This document shows, piece by piece, positions 23,769 to 34,462 of a stretch of DNA of 64,000 bases. Position 1 is the stretch's first letter. Every line of letters starts with the position of its first letter. Made by a program: the position numbers and the translations under genes. This DNA is from Heloderma charlesbogerti (lineage: Eukaryota > Chordata > Lepidosauria > Squamata > Helodermatidae), in the NCBI GenBank assembly GCA_026122225.1, contig JANEZZ010000983.1, positions 1,364,001 through 1,428,000 of the forward strand, read 5' to 3'. The notes beneath the pieces are model-generated. The model was not told the origin of the DNA, searched no databases, and saw only the letters and a list, made by a program, of their open reading frames with translations.

Positions 23769-24737
23769 GTTGTACTTTGTTTACTAGTTGATTAATGGAT
23801 TGCTAACTAGTTAATTATTTCCAATGATTTATTCATTACAATCTTAATTGGAGGTGCAAACTGTAATTTGTTAAGGGCTTGCAGCTATATTGAGGTTAGG
23901 TTGTGTTGGGGTGGGTGGAATGAACTGAGAAGGGGTGGAGAAAGACATAGGTGTTATAAGATGCAAGGGGTGTTATGGTGTTGGAGGGGCAAAGAGTTCA
24001 ACTGAGGGGAGGAAGGCAAGTTAGACATCTATGGACTATCCCCCTTCATACCCACCTTCCAGCCTCCATAGCACTGATGGCTTAACTGCAGTCCCCTCTG
24101 GTCTGAAGGTGCTGTTGGTAAATGTCAGGCTGGCTAATGGAAAGGCTTTAACCATCTCTGACCTGATCCAGGAAGAATATACTGGCATGGCTTGTATAAC
24201 TAGGGAGGGACGGACTCATCCAAGTCTGACTCATGTGCTGCTTGTCAGACCCCTGTCTGCTGGCTGCCCCTGCTCACTGTGCATGACGAGTCACCAAGTG
24301 GTCCACGGGCACCTTAGAAGCAGTGTTCAGCTGCCTGATCCCTCTATGAGCCACCATTTTACGTAAAAATGGCAGCTCATTCTTTTAGCTAAAGGGCCTT
24401 TTATGCAAATGGCAGCCGTAAAGCAGCCATTTACTCATGATTACAGGCATAAATGGTCCATTTACAATGGTAATCTGGCATAGATGGCTGCTTTATGGCT
24501 ACCATTTGTCTAAAAGGCCCTTTACATAAAATTAGGGGTGTACGAAACACTTAACTGGTTCCGCTGGGGCCATCTGTGGTGTGGGGGAGGCGCTTCCCCC
24601 CAAAATCCTCCCTGGCTGGCTCCGCTCCATGGTGAATACGCGGAGCTGCCGAGTGGTGCTGGCCGCAGCTGGAATTCCGGCTGCTGCCGGGCTGCTGCAG
24701 CTGCAAATGGCGGCTGCTACGCCGGCCGCCATTTGCA

Positions 24738-25602
24738 TAGGGATGGGGGAGAATTTCTCCCTGAAACTTCGGGGGGCCGAGTGCCAATGCATTCGGTCCT
24801 CTGAAGGTTCGGGGAGAAATTCTCCGCCCCCCTGCCCCCCCAGGATGGGACTTACCTTTCACAAATGTTGCTCCCGGCGGCGGGCCCGGCGGCAGTTTGG
24901 CAAGTCTTCGTCAGGGGTGGGGGCGGCAGCCAGTCTTTTGACCGGCTGCCGCCATTACAAGAAAAGTTAAAAAAAAACCAACGCCCCTGTGATAGGCTAC
25001 GTAATGATTAACGTAGCCTATCACGGCTAGATTTGCAAAGTCAGTCATGATAGGCTTCGTTAATCGTCACGTAGCCTATCACGAGTGACTTTTTTTTAAA
25101 AAAAAGCGCGTACGCTAATGGCGGCCCCCATAGGGAGCCGCCATTCGCGTTCCTTATTTGGTCCCTGTAGTCTACGTAAAGATTTACGTAGACTACGGCG
25201 AAAATAAGGGCAACGCAAATAGCGTTGCCCTTATTTTCGCCGTAGTCTACGTAAATCTTTACGTAGACTACAGGGACCAAATAAGGACCGTGAATGGCGG
25301 CTCCCTATGGGGGCCGCCATTTGCGTACGTGTTTTTTTTTTAAAAAAAGTCACCCGTGATAGGCTACGTGATGATTAACGTTGCCTATCACGGCTGACTT
25401 TGCAGATCTAGCCGTGATAGGCTACGTAAATCATTACGTAGCCTATCACGGGGCTTTTTTCTTTAACTTTTCTTTTGAAGTTCATGGCCGGGGAAACGGG
25501 GCGCTTCTCCCCGGCCTGAATTTTGGCCAGGCGAGGCAGGAAGCCTCCCCCCCACTGCGAAGCAAGCTGCGAGACCAGGTAAGTGACTTTCGTACATCCC
25601 TA
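24738..25602 (-). mobile_element. TAGGGATG-group hAT element, ends B and A (innermost)
   Basis: Left end B TAGGGATGGGGGAGAATTTC, right end A GTGACTTTCGTACATCCCTA. Perfect TSD CATTTGCA (24730-24737, 25603-25610). 865 bp. Contains the large inverted repeat centred near 25219 on GGCAACGCAAATAGCGTTGC, flanked by GTCTACGTAAAGATTTACGT units, AATGGCGGCCCCC/GGGGGCCGCCATT arms and four GATAGGCTACG palindromes (about 24991, 25046, 25357, 25413). Outward AGGTAAGT at 25577-25584. Confidence 0.95.
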
Positions 25603-25692
25603 CATTTGCATGGCTGCCAGCCATGATAGGCTACGTAAGTAATTATGTAGCCTATCACGAAAAAGGCAGCCATGCAAATGGTGGCCACTACG

Positions 25693-26632
25693 TAGGGATG
25701 GTGGAGAATTCCACTATGGATTTCAGTGAGGCCGAATACACTGGCATTCGGCCCCCCGAAATCTGTGGCAGAACGGCCTGCCACCCCCCACCCCCCCCGG
25801 ATTCCCCCCAGGACGAAGCTTACCTGGGGCGGATGTTCCGGATGGCGGTGGCGGCGGCTGGTCTTTCGGCCGACTGCCGTGGCCGCCATTTGCATCCTGG
25901 TCTCTGCCGTGATATGCTATGTAAGTATTTACATAGCCTATCATTGCAAGCCAAGCAAAAACAAAAATGTCATACGCCAATGGCAGAGGCTACGGCGGCT
26001 GCCATTTGCATTCCCTGTTTTTCGCCGTTTAACCTACGTAAATATTTCCTACGGCGAAAAAAACGGGCAACACAAATAGCATAGTGGGTGCTATTCGTGT
26101 TCCTTCCCCCCCGCTGTTTTAACCTACGTAAATATTTACGTAAGCTATTACGGCGAAAAAAAAGGAACGCAAATAGTGCCCACTATGCTATTTGAGTTCC
26201 CCTTTTTTTCCACCATAATAGCCTACATACATATTTATGTAGGCTAAAACGGCGAAAAATAGGGAACGCAAATGGCAGCTGCCGTAGCCGCCGCCATTTG
26301 CGTACGCTGTTTTTTTTTTTGCCCAGCCGTGATAGGCTACGTAAATACGTACGTAGCCTATCACGGCAGCCTGGCTGGACGCAAATGGCGGCTGCTACGG
26401 CGCCCACCATTTGAGTCCACAGCATCCCGTCCGCGGCTGGAAGTCTGGCTGCGGACGGCCCTGGCCGGCTGCTCTGCGGAGCTGCTGCGGAGCGGAGCCA
26501 GCTGGGCAGGATTCCGGGGGGAAGGACCGGATCACCTCCCCCCCATCGAGGATTCCAGAGGGAGGGACGGAGCACCTCCCCCCCACCGCAAATCAATTCC
26601 GCGAAAAGGTAAGTGACTTTCATACATCCCTA
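25693..26632 (-). mobile_element. TAGGGATG-group hAT element, ends C and A (innermost)
   Basis: Left end TAGGGATGGTGGAGAATTCC with the C hairpin CACTGGCATTCGGCC; right end GTGACTTTCATACATCCCTA. Perfect TSD CCACTACG (25685-25692, 26633-26640). 940 bp. The centre has three ACGTAAATATTT-type palindromes separated by GGGAACGCAAATAG blocks, different from the B layout. Outward AGGTAAGT at 26607-26614. Confidence 0.95.
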
Positions 26633-27017
26633 CCACTACGCCATTTGCATTTTTTTGATAGGCTACATAAATACTTCCGTAGCCTATCACGGCTATCACG
26701 TAGCCTATCACGGCCACATATTCTGGGGACTCTTTAGAATCTGGCCTCACTGGAATCCGTGGTGGAAGTCTCTGACATCCCTACTAATGAACCACTATTT
26801 GTATGCAAAATGGTGGCTTGGCAGAGCAGCAGAGACCTCCGTGCTTGTCCGACTCGGCCCGCGCCAAGTCAGGCAAGCTTGGTGGTCTGTGGACTGGAGT
26901 CTAGGAGGCAAAGCAGAGGGAGTCCCCCGGACCCCCCTCCCGGACTCCTGTAACATCTCTATGTATAACTGAGACTTGATTGGACAAAGGGGGAGGTGTG
27001 AATCTGTTCGAGATGCG

Positions 27018-28629
27018 TAGGGATGGACGAGCCCATCTCCATCCAGGATCGGGGAGCTTGACGAACTGCCCCCTCGCAGCTCATGCAGCCCGGGCATGCT
27101 CGCCGAGCTTCCCTGCAAGCCCTGCCTGCCTGTGAGCTGCCCCTCTTCCACACACTGGCTGTCAAAAGCTGGCACAGGGAAGGAGGCTCTCGGCATAGCC
27201 ACCCCCAGCCTCTCACCTTGGCCTTCTCTAGAGGAGGCCAGGGCAAGAGCACTGGGGTGCCGCCATTGCCCTTCTTCAGGGCGCCGGCTGTCAAAGCTCT
27301 TGCCCTGGACTCCAGCAGGCGGGGCGGGGGAGAAGAGGGTAGGTGCCTCCTTTTTTCCTCTGTCCCCACTAGGGATGGCGGAGAATTTCTCCCCGAAACT
27401 TCGGGGGGCCGAGCGCCAACGTGTTCGGCCCCCCAAAGAGGTTTCGGGGAGAAATTCTCCACACCCCCCGCACCCCCCCCGGGACGGGACTTACCTTTGC
27501 CGAATGTCCCTCCCGGCGACGGGTCCGGCCAGCGGTTCGGCGGGTGTTCGTCAGGGGCGGGGGCGGCAGCCGATCTTTTGACCGGCTGCCGCCGCCGCCA
27601 TTGCAATAAAAGAAAAAAAAAAATGCCCCTGTGATAGGCTACGTGATGATTAACGTAGCCTATCACGGCTAGATTTGCAAAGTCAGCCGTGATAGGCTAC
27701 GTAAATCGTCACTTAGCCTATCACGGGTGACTTAAAAAAAAAAAAAGCGCGTACGGATAATGGCGGCCCCCATAGGGAGCCGCCATTCCCGATCCTTATT
27801 TGGTTGCTGTAGTCTACGTAAATGTTTACGTAGACTACGGCGAAAATAAGGGCAACGCTATTTGCATTGCCCTTATTTTCGCCGTAGTCTACGTAAAGAT
27901 TTATGTAGACTACAGCGACCAAATAAGGAACGCGAATGGCAGCTACCTATGGGGGCCGCCATTTGCGTATGCGCTTTTTTTTTTTTAAAGTCACCCGTGA
28001 TAGGCTACGTGGCGATTTACGTAGCCTATCATGGCTGACTTTGCAGATCTAGCCGTGATAGGCTACGTTAATCGTCACGTAGCCTATCACGGGGGCGGTT
28101 TTTTTTTTTAACTGTTTAGTTCGCGGCCAGGCGAGGCGAGGCGCCTCCTCCCCGGCCTGAATTTCGTCTGGGCGAGGCGGGAAGCCTCCCCCCCGGCCTG
28201 AATTTCGGCTGGGCGAGGCGGGAAGCCTCCCCCCCGGCCTAAACGTAGCGGGGGGAGCAACGAAGCGCCTCCCCCCCACCACGGGAAATCTTCGAGGACA
28301 GGTAAGTGACTTTCGTCCACCCCTAGTCCCCACCTGCTACAGCAGTGGCACCTAGGGACAAGCTGGTTGTTTTCTGTAAGGCCAGGAAAACCTACAGAAA
28401 ATGACCAGCCTTTCCCACACCACTGCCTCTGTAGCAAGGATGGGGGAAGGAGGTGAGGTGCTGCCTTCTTCCCTTCTCCTTGCTGAGGGAGCGGGCGCCT
28501 GAGCTCTTGCCCGACTCAGCATGCCATGAGTCGGGCAAAAGCTGAGGTCCGTGAACTAGCATCCGGGGGGCTGAACCGGCAGCTTCTTGCTGAGCTTTGA
28601 GCCTCAACCGGATGCTCGCAAAATCCCTA
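27018..28629. mobile_element. Old hAT-like element containing a B copy
   Basis: Starts TAGGGATGGACGAGCCCATC, ends ATGCTCGCAAAATCCCTA. Flanks GAGATGCG (27010-27017) and GAGATGTG (28630-28637) match 7/8. Its own ~650 bp is GC-rich foldback (CTCTTGCCCGACTCAGC / GAGTCGGGCAAAAGCT). Inserted in the L2 endonuclease region; contains 27370-28325. Confidence 0.9.
27370..28325 (-). mobile_element. TAGGGATG-group hAT element, ends B and A
   Basis: The longest B copy, 956 bp. Left end TAGGGATGGCGGAGAATTTC, right end GTGACTTTCGTCCACCCCTA. Perfect TSD GTCCCCAC (27362-27369, 28326-28333). In order: terminal hairpin closed by GTTTCGGGGAGAAATTCTCC, inward-side ACTTACCT (27490-27497), GC-rich arm ending CCGGCTGCCGCC, two GATAGGCTACG palindromes, the large palindromic core centred near 27862 with a GGCAACGCTATTTGCATTGC axis, two more palindromes, then about two and a half 41-bp tandem units (GGCCTGAATTTC...) before AGGTAAGT and the A end. 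Confidence 0.96.
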
Positions 28630-31345
28630 GAGATGTGTCCACCAGAGTTTCAGGCATATCACCAAACCTGACTTAGTGGGATGGAGTGGACACAATCGAT
28701 AAGGCTTACATCTCCCCGATCAGGTCAGGTACCCTATCAAATAGTCAACCAGCGTTGAGTGTCTGTACCTGATGCTGAGGACTTTAGAGGGCTGGGACCT
28801 CGTTAGTGCCCCATCCACCCCATTGCCTAACAGTCTCCCTCCTCAGGCTAACGGTGACAGTCTTGGAGATGGTGTTGAAGAACCCAAGGCTTTTGGACTC
28901 TGGGGACTGTAAGATACATGCTGTGCTGCCTTGTGTGGAGTGATTCATGATTTCATGACCTCCATGACAACCATGGGTCTGTTTCAGTGTATATCTATCT
29001 ACCCAATGCATGTGGCAGGATACACTCTAGATCTGTTCTTCTGTACTGGTTTAGGAGGAAATGATCTGTGGGTAGTGAAGCCAGTGATGACTCTGTTGCT
29101 GTGAACAGATCTGCCCATGACAGATCATTGCCTGATTCAATTTGATTTTGTGATCACTTGTAACTTCTGTAGGGGTGGAGGACCAATTGTGATAGTCCAC
29201 CCTCGGCGACTGATGGATCCAGATGGTTTTCTAAAGTCTCTGAGGTTGTTTCTTGCACTTCTAGCTGATGCTCCGATTGAGGCTGTAGGTTCTGCCTGGG
29301 AAAGGAGATAATTTGAGCTATCGATACAATCCTTCCCAAATGTTCTCATCCCTATCAAAGAGCTGAATCATCTCCCTGGTATTCAGGAGAGCTGTAGGCA
29401 GGTAGGTCAACAACAAAGGTAGGTCAGGTAGGTCAACAACAAAGTTTTAAGTGACAGAAGTCTCTTGATGAGCACAGCCAAAATGGGTAACAAACCATTA
29501 TAGGACTTATTCTGTGGTGTGATGGTGGGGAAAAATGTCTTACTTTTTTGCCACCATTGCATCTGCAGAATGCTGGCCAGTGGAGCTTCTTTGAGTAGTA
29601 ACTCAAGTTTTGAGTTACTCAAGTAACTCAGAAGTTTTTAGCTTCTGTAAACCACCCAGAGAGCTTTGGCTATGGGGCAGTATAGAAATTATGATGATGA
29701 TGATAATAATAGTATTTCACTTCTAGGCTCCGTAAGCCAAATGGTAGAGCCCTATGACCAGTTTGCATTGCATTTCACACCAAATCACACACTTCTGTAC
29801 TAAGTTGGATGCCATAATTTTGACACAATCAGGGAGATGGATGCAGCCTGGCACCATCTGGACATGTTGTTTCGGATAACTTACAGCTTGCACAACCTGA
29901 TGATGTGAACAAGCCGCTTGGAATTTTGAGTCCTACCACTTGTTCACTGCCCCTCCTGCATATGAAAAACTGCCAGGACTGGGTTCACTATGTGTTAAAT
30001 GTGTGGTGAATGCTACCTTGAGGGAAGGTGCAATTCCATTCCAATCTGGCTTCCATCCTGGGTATGAGCATGAGGTGGAAACAGACATGGTCTCTCCAAT
30101 GGATGACTTATGCCACGGATAGTATGGGAGGATTAGAACCCTATTGGTTCTCCTAAACCTCTGAACAGCCTTCAGTATAATCAATCATGATGTCCCGCTG
30201 GGTTGTCTGGCTGGAATGGAACTGGAAGGCAAGGTATTATATTGGCTTTGGTCATTTTTGATGGGACAAACTCAGTCAGTGGTGCTGGGAGTCTCTCTCC
30301 TCCCTGCCCCTTTTATGGCATTTGGCTTTTAGGATACTGCTAGGGGAAGTCATCCTGAGTTTAGTGCATAAGTGTAATCAATATGCAGATCACACTCAGC
30401 TCTACCTCTCATTTCTAAGGAGGCTGTGGAATGTCAAGAGTTCAACAGGATTTGGAGGTAGTTTTTAGACAGATGAGGATGAACAAGCCTTCTGGAAGTG
30501 GAACTCTCTGACTTTGGAGGTCAGGTGGGTGCCAACATTGTGTTGCTTTTGGCACCTCCCGATTGTTATTTTGAGAGGCCTTCCTTGAGTGACCAGCCGC
30601 AGTTTATTAAGTTCAAAATTTGTTCCTTTTAAAATATTTTAATATGGTGTTTTATTCTTTTATCTTGAGGTTCATTGCTCCAAAATCTTTGATGTGGAGT
30701 GGTATATAAATATTTTGAATAAAAAGTGAATAAAAATAAAGCTGAAACTTAATCCAGACAAGATGGAAATAATGTGGGTGAGGAAGCTGACTGATCTGGA
30801 TGGAGGTGTTCAACTCATTCTGGATGGGATTGTATTCCCTCTGAAAGACCAAGTTTGCAGCTTGGGGTCTTCCTCAATTCAGCACTACCTCTGGAAGAAC
30901 AGATGCTGGTGGTTGCTACAGAGTGCAGCCTATCAGTTCAGGTTGGCACGACAGCTGCACCCCTCTCTAGAAGCAACAGCCTCATGCTTTGGGCTGCCTT
31001 TAAGTATGGTTTGGAAGCTTCTGCTTATGCAGAATGCTGCTGCCCAGATGCTTGTGGGACCAATCATTTGGACTAGTTTACCCTGTATCAACTGCACTGG
31101 TTGCCTATTTGCTTCTGACCCCATTTAAGGTGTAGGATTTGACCTTTACACTAAGCCTTAAATGGTCTGGGACCAGATTACTTGAAGGACCACCTACACG
31201 CATATGAACCTGCCCAGGCATTAAGATAGCTACAGAGACCCTGACTGCAGTTAGATTAGTGGGCACAGGAGTCAGGTGGCCACATATTGGTGGTGCTTCC
31301 TTCCCTGAGAGGTACACTTGGCTGCTTTTCGGTTTTCTTTTAGGT

Positions 31346-32238
31346 GGACCTTAAATATTTTTTTAAAAATTTCAATCCACTTCCTGTTAAAGATGGTTGG
31401 TTGGTTGGTTACTTACTTGCAAATAAATATGCACAGGACTGTGTTGTAAGTATCTGAAGAAAACAAACATTTGAAAGTGATTTTTAACACAGACAGAATC
31501 CTTTACTTCGTTGAAGTAATGATCAGCAGTATGGAGTTGTGTTTTCCAGCTAGATGTTGTCTGCTTGTGTCATGGCGTTCTGATCAAGCTTACCTCCCCT
31601 TCTGTGGATTGCAAGTGTAGCTCTTTTCTACAGGTGGCTTTTAAGTCCCCTGCAGCTGCACTCACTTGAATTCCCTTTGGAGCTTCCATTATCAAAGATC
31701 TAGTTGGTGATTCAAGCCTGAAAGTATAGAACAAACAAACAAAGAAAAACAACAATAATAGGGGGAAATATCTTTAAAAGATGATGTCCTGTACACATGG
31801 CCCAACAGCACAGGTAAAATATTTCTCTCAAGACAACGGAAAAATAAAACTTCCACTGACTTCTCTGTGTTTTGGAAAATTCACTTTCAAGATAAAAAAA
31901 AAGGCCTGACTTCTTACAATATTGATACTTCATTCAAAATTCTTTTAGATCTCAGCTCAGTCCTTTGCGGAGTACACTGTCTTTGCTTCTGGAATGAAGC
32001 CTATTTTATTTGTATTTATTTTGCAGTTCATGATGTTTAAGTGACTAGCTGAGTTATCAGATATAAAACAAATAATTACATTTAAAAGGGACTGTTGCCT
32101 CAAGTAGGAGCCTGGTTTTATGATCACCTCATGGTGTGGGGGAACTGCTACTTGTGCTGATGATAAACCCTCAACATATGGAGGTGACCATGTGTAGGGT
32201 GATGGCACATGAGATGTCTACGCTCATCGATATTTTTT
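31346..32238. other. Unassigned sequence
   Basis: AT-rich; no gene or repeat recognised. A GGTTGGTTGGTT short run lies at 31395. Confidence 0.5.
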
Positions 32239-32246
32239 ATCACATC

Positions 32247-32539
32247 TAGGGATGTACGAATCCCTCACCTTGCTCCACTCAGAGGCATCCGTGGTGGGCG
32301 GGAGGCGATCTGTCCCTCTCCCCAGAATCCTGCCTGGCTGCAGCCGGACTTCCGGCTGCTGCTGGGCTGCGGCCACAAATGGCGGCTGCTATGCTGGCTG
32401 CCATTTGCATCCCTGCCAAGCAGTGATAGGCTACGTACGCCGGGGGGCCGGCGGAGAATTTCCCCACAAATTTTGGGGGGCCTAATGCGTTGGCATTCGG
32501 CCTCCCGAAGATTCGTGGAGAAATTCTCCGCCATCCCTA
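32247..32539 (+). mobile_element. TAGGGATG-group hAT element, internally deleted, no TSD
   Basis: Left end A TAGGGATGTACGAATCCCTC, right end GAAATTCTCCGCCATCCCTA. The hairpin end mixes B-like GGAGAAATTCTCCGCC with C-like GTTGGCATTCGGCC. The palindrome at 32425 is cut after GATAGGCTACGTA and joins directly to the right arm. Flanks ATCACATC and CGAGTCTG do not match. Only 293 bp. Confidence 0.8.
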
Positions 32540-32683
32540 CGAGTCTGTCATATGGTTGTCTGTCCTTGTGGTAGTGATGGTTCACTGTCAGCATGACTGG
32601 TGACCATCATGCCAGGAGGGCCATAAATATGTCATTCTAAGAAAGGCATCATATGAAGATAATTAATGTACTGTCTCTCTCTC

Positions 32684-34454
32684 TAGGGATGTACGAAAGC
32701 TAGGGATGGCAGAGAATTTCTCCCTGAATCTTCAGGGGGCCGAGCGCCAACGCATTCGGCCCCCCAAAATTGGCGGTGAAATTCTCCGCCCCCCACCCCC
32801 CGGGACGGGACTTACCTTTGGCGAATGTCCCTCCTGGCGGCGGGTCCCGGCGGCAGTTCGGCAGCGGTTCGTCGTGGGCGGGGGCGGCGGGCGGTCTCCT
32901 GACCGGCTGCCACCGCCGCCATTGGAAAAAAAAAGTAAAAAAACCCCACACACCCGTGCATAGGCTACGTGACGATTTACGTAGCCTATCACGGCTAGAT
33001 TTCCAAAGTCAGCCATGATAGGCTATGTAAATCGTCACGGAGCCTAATACGGGTGACTTTGGGGAAAAAAAACGCGTACGCAAACGGCGGCGGCCCATGG
33101 GCGCCACCATTTGCCTTCCTTATTTTGGCACGTCTAGTCTACGTAAAGATTTACGTAGACTACGGCAAAAATAAGGGAATGCTATTTGCATTGCCCTTAT
33201 TTTCGCCGTAGTCTACATAAATCTTTACGTAGACTAGACGTGCCAAAATAAGGAAGGCAAATGGCGGCGCCCATGGGCCGCCGCCATTTGTGTATGCGCT
33301 TTTTTTTTTCCAAAGTCACCCGTGATAGGCTACGTGACGATTTACATAGCCTATCATGGCTGACTTTGGAAATCTAGCCGTGATAGGCTACGTAAATCGT
33401 CACGTAGCCTATCACGGGGCTTTTTTTTTTTTTTACTTTTTGTTTCGCAGCCGGGGAGACGGGGCGCTTCTCCCTGGCCTGAATTTCAGCCGGGCGAGGT
33501 GGGAAGCCTCCCCCCCTTCGCCTGAACTTCGGGGGGAAAAGAGAAGCACCTCCCCCCCACTGCGAAGCCAAGCTGCGAAAAGGTAAGTGACTTTCGTACA
33601 TCCCTAACGAAAGTCACTTACCTTTCACGAAATTTGATTTGCAGTGGGGGGGAGGCGCTCCATCCCTCCCCCCGAAATTCTGGCTGGGGGGGAGGTGCCC
33701 CGTCCGTCCCGCCACGAATCCTGGCCGGCCGGGTCTACAAATGGCAGCGGCCATAGCCGCCGCCCTTTGCGTCCCTGCAGTCAGCCGTGATAGGCTATGT
33801 AAATGTTTATGTAGCCTATCACGGCTGAGTAAAAAACAAAAAACAAAACCTCACGTACGCAAATGGCGGTGCCCATGGGTTCCGCCATTTGCGTTCCTTA
33901 TTTTGGCACGTCTCGTCTACATAAACATTTACGTAGACTACGGCGAATATAAGAGGAATGCAAATAGCGTAGACACTACGCTATTTGCGTTCCCATTATT
34001 TTCGCTGTAGTCTACGTAAATGTTTACGTAGACTAGATGTGCCAAAATAAGGAATGCAAATGGCGGCGCCCATGGGCACTGCCATTTGCGTAGATGCGTT
34101 TTTTTTTTTTTTTACTCAGCCGTGATAGGCTACATAAACATTTACATAGCCTATCATGGTATTTTTTAAAAATCTAGCCGTGATATGCTACGTAAATCTT
34201 TACATAGCCTATCACTTTTTTTTTTACTGGAAATGGCGGCGGCGGCAGCTGGTCGGAAGACCGGCTGCTGCCGCCGCCGCCGAACTGCTGCTGAACCGCC
34301 GCTGGAGCCGCCGCCGCCAGGGAGATTTGCCCAAGGTAAGTCCCGTCCCGGCGGGGGCGGGGGGGGCAGACCATTTCGCCACCGATTTTGTGGGGCCGAA
34401 TGTGCTGGCATTCGGCCTCCCTGAGATTCGTGGTGAAATTCTCTGAAATCCCTA
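32684..34454 (+). mobile_element. TAGGGATG-group hAT element, ends A and C (outer)
   Basis: Left end is the first 17 bases TAGGGATGTACGAAAGC, then interrupted, resuming at 33607 with the rest of the A end (AAGTCACTTACCTTTC). Right end C: TGCTGGCATTCGGCC and GAAATTCTCTGAAATCCCTA. Flanks read TCTCTCTC on both sides, a low-complexity but exact 8-mer. About 857 bp of its own, with palindromes at about 33785, 33915, 34005, 34122 and 34180. Confidence 0.88.
32701..33606 (-). mobile_element. TAGGGATG-group hAT element, ends B and A, inside another TIR
   Basis: Left end TAGGGATGGCAGAGAATTTC, right end GTGACTTTCGTACATCCCTA. Flanks ACGAAAGC (32693-32700) and ACGAAAGT (33607-33614) match 7/8 and are themselves bases 10-17 of the outer A end. 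906 bp; large inverted repeat centred near 33190, with TGCTATTTGCATTGCC at the axis. Outward AGGTAAGT at 33581-33588. Confidence 0.93.
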
Positions 34455-34462
34455 TCTCTCTC

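Larger units (their letters stand above)
24533..26783 (+). mobile_element. TAGGGATG-group hAT element, ends A and D (middle layer)
   Basis: Left end TAGGGGTGTACGAAACACTT (A), right end GGAAGTCTCTGACATCCCTA with the D loop CTCTTTAGAATCTGG. The element itself is about 430 bp after removing two insertions. Flanks CATAAAAT and CTAATGAA do not match. Comparison with the host element's opposite arm suggests the right TSD copy lost bases, but that is inference. Confidence 0.75.
24201..26961. mobile_element. Old hAT-like element, host of a nest
   Basis: Starts TAGGGAGGGACGGACTCATC, ends GACTCCTGTAACATCTCTA. Both flanks read TGTATAAC exactly (24193-24200, 26962-26969). Its own ~500 bp are 24201-24532 and 26784-26961, with a foldback core (TTACGTAAAAATGGCAGC, TATGCAAAATGGTGGC). 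It is related to 3039-3415 and is inserted in the L2 endonuclease region. It contains the D element at 24533-26783. Confidence 0.9.
24020..31345 (+). repeat. Ancient L2 LINE, interrupted twice
   Basis: Three pieces form one L2 copy: about 24020-24200, 26962-27017 and 28630-31345. The first piece reads 'LLVNVRLANGKALTISDLI' and breaks inside the conserved endonuclease motif 'CITET'; removing the hAT nest and one TGTATAAC copy restores the reading through 'LDKGGGV' in piece two. That piece breaks at GAGATGCG and resumes at GAGATGTG. Later, 'FADH'-like residues appear as 'NQYADHTQLYLS' (about 30379), then 'LKLNPDKMEIMWVRK' (about 30741) and 'LLLMQNAAAQML' (about 31018), all L2 reverse-transcriptase landmarks. 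About 2.9 kb of L2 remains, with many stops. An L2-type tail (TGTAAACCACCCAGAGAGCT, 29647) inside the copy looks like a separate small insertion or rearrangement. Confidence 0.85.

Noticed and set aside
25041..25343. Repeated small proteins of the type VVYVKIYVDYGENKGNA, seen again at 27713, 44248, 51683 and 51800
   Set aside because: They are translations through the GTCTACGTAAA palindromes; because the DNA is self-complementary, both strands give almost the same peptide. Not genes.
26795..27666. Long Pro/Gly/Arg-rich ORFs (up to 235 codons) on both strands
   Set aside because: They cross several element boundaries and TSDs in GC-rich DNA where stops are rare. No domain or consistent start.
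24538..28260. CpG-rich blocks as a host CpG-island promoter
   Set aside because: The CpG richness is confined to transposon copies with matching sequence and sharp TSD edges; no adjacent host exon was found.
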